Shown one piece after another: positions 62,510-64,000 of a stretch of DNA of 64,000 nt. The position numbers and the translations under genes were made by a program. Each line of letters begins with the position of its first letter. Position 1 is the first letter of the stretch. Origin of the DNA: an uncultured Bacteroidota bacterium (lineage in GTDB: Bacteria > Bacteroidota > Bacteroidia > Flavobacteriales > Flavobacteriaceae); contig CABXKB010000001.1 of assembly GCA_902512755.1 (NCBI GenBank), forward strand, positions 1 through 64,000, read 5' to 3'. The notes under the pieces were generated by a model. That model saw only the letters and a list, made by a program, of their open reading frames with translations. It did not search any database and had not been told where the DNA came from.

Positions 62510-64000
62510 ATGCAAAACAATTCTTTGATAAGAGTTTTTGGTATTCTATTTGCAATTGTAAGTATTTATCAACTCTCTTTTACTTTTATTGCCAGTAATG
62601 TTGAAAAACAAGCATCAAAATATGCAAGTCAAGTCGTCTCTGAAGATAATACCAATTATCTAGAAGTTCGAGATCAAAAGGCTAATGCCTATTTGGATTC
62701 AATTGGAAACAATCCCATTTATGGTTTTACTTCCTATAATGATGCGAAAGAAAAGGAACTTAATAAAGGTCTTGACCTTAAAGGAGGTATAAATGTAATT
62801 CTTCAAATCTCTATCCGAGACATCCTAAGTGGTTTAGCTGAAAACACAAAAAACCCTCTATTCAATAAAGCATTGGATGAAGCTGATCTACTTCAAAAGT
62901 CTTCTGATGAGCCCTATATTGAGTCTTTCTTTGAAGCTTTTGATTTAATAAAGGGTGGTATAAAATTAGCATCTCCAGAGATTTTTGCAAATCGTACTCT
63001 AAGTGATGAGATTAACTTTGAAATGAGTGATCAAGAAACACAGGTTATAATTCGAAGAAAAATTGATGAATCCATAGTATCAGCATTTGAAGTATTAAGA
63101 AAGCGTATTGATAAATTTGGAGTAACTCAACCTAACATTCAGCGTTTGGGAACCTCCGGAAGAATTCTAGTTGAGTTACCTGGAGCCAAAGACGTGGAGC
63201 GTGTTCAGAATTTACTTCAGAGTACAGCTCAATTAGAATTTTGGGAAACTTACAAAAACGATCAACTAATAAGTTTTCTTATTGAAGCTAATACATTAAT
63301 AGGTTCGAAAACTAAATCAGAAGAAGCTCTTGACCAAAACATTGATAAAGACATCAGTTCAGAAATAGACGATCTGTTAGCTGATGTTGCTTCTCAAGAT
63401 TCAATTGTTACTACAAGTAATCCGATTATAGATCGTATTGTAGGTCAAGGTTTTCAAGGAGGTCCTGTTTTAGCCCAATTTGCAGTACGTGACAGTGATT
63501 TAATTATGGGCTATTTAGATCAACCTGATGTTCGTAAGTTATTGCCTTCAGAATACAGATATATTCGATTTGCTTGGGGTAAGCCTACAGCAGATGGAAA
63601 TGTTGTAGAGCTTTATGCATTAAAATCAAATCGAGATAATTTAGCCCCTTTGAGTGGAGGGGTGGTTGTAGATGCTTTACAAACCTTTGATCAATTAGGA
63701 AATCCAGCGGTTTCAATGCAAATGGATTCCAGGGGCGCACGTATATGGGAGAATATGACTGGAAAAGCTTATAATGATGCAAGTAATATTGCTATAGTGT
63801 TGGATAATGTTGTTTATTCAGCACCAGGTGTTTCTAGTGGAGCTATTTCAGGAGGACGTTCTGAGATTACAGGAAACTTCACCCTTAATGAGGGGATTGA
63901 CTTGGCAAATGTTTTAAGAGCAGGAAAACTTCCTGCTTCTGCTGAAATTATTCAATCTGAAATAGTTGGACCTTCACTAGGTAAAGAAGCCATAGAAGCT
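62510..64000 (+). CDS. secDF: fused protein translocase SecDF, N-terminal part (runs off window end; absent from ORF track)
   Basis: My translation from ATG 62510: MQNNSLIRVFGILFAIVSIYQLSF...NKGLDLKGGINVILQ...LRKRIDKFGVTQPNIQRLGTSGRILVELPGAKD; open to window end. Confidence 0.93.
   Translation, partial: MQNNSLIRVFGILFAIVSIYQLSFTFIASNVEKQASKYASQVVSEDNTNYLEVRDQKANAYLDSIGNNPIYGFTSYNDAKEKELNKGLDLKGGINVILQISIRDILSGLAENTKNPLFNKALDEADLLQKSSDEPYIESFFEAFDLIKGGIKLASPEIFANRTLSDEINFEMSDQETQVIIRRKIDESIVSAFEVLRKRIDKFGVTQPNIQRLGTSGRILVELPGAKDVERVQNLLQSTAQLEFWETYKNDQLISFLIEANTLIGSKTKSEEALDQNIDKDISSEIDDLLADVASQDSIVTTSNPIIDRIVGQGFQGGPVLAQFAVRDSDLIMGYLDQPDVRKLLPSEYRYIRFAWGKPTADGNVVELYALKSNRDNLAPLSGGVVVDALQTFDQLGNPAVSMQMDSRGARIWENMTGKAYNDASNIAIVLDNVVYSAPGVSSGAISGGRSEITGNFTLNEGIDLANVLRAGKLPASAEIIQSEIVGPSLGKEAIEA

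Overview
AT-rich chromosomal window whose gene content, tmRNA tag, promoter motif (TTG-N20/21-TAnnTTTG) and protein families point to a marine-type member of the Flavobacteriia (Bacteroidota). It opens inside the 3' end of recQ and closes inside secDF. Housekeeping genes: fmt, hup, yqgE, tRNA-Met, maf, kdsC, ccsBA fusion, ssrA (tmRNA, minus strand), typA, ftsE, asnB, gyrB, mdh, secDF. The accessory part is about 22-47 kb: PLP decarboxylase, TRAP transporter, two Tat-type Gfo/Idh/MocA oxidoreductases, tandem-DUF1080 protein, SDR, uxuA, DUF4249 + TonB receptor, PfkB kinase, second DUF1080 protein, TsdA-like cytochrome, DsrE, GH3, DASS transporter and GH43. It looks like a carbohydrate/uronate catabolic region. 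The most unusual observation is the 266-bp gap between the SDR and uxuA. It carries a decayed copy of the dctM 3' end (minus strand) joined directly to a decayed copy of the SDR 3' end (plus strand), in the same order and orientation as the two outer edges of the intact 23.7-31.3 kb block. I read it as the collapsed remnant of a second copy of that whole divergent locus. Other observations: an A9 tract that appears to frameshift the start of the PLP decarboxylase, a candidate periplasmic oxidation/elimination (3-keto) glycoside pathway, and an AraC remnant plus short direct repeat beside the tmRNA 3' end. All calls come from reading the sequence and ORF translations; no searches were run.
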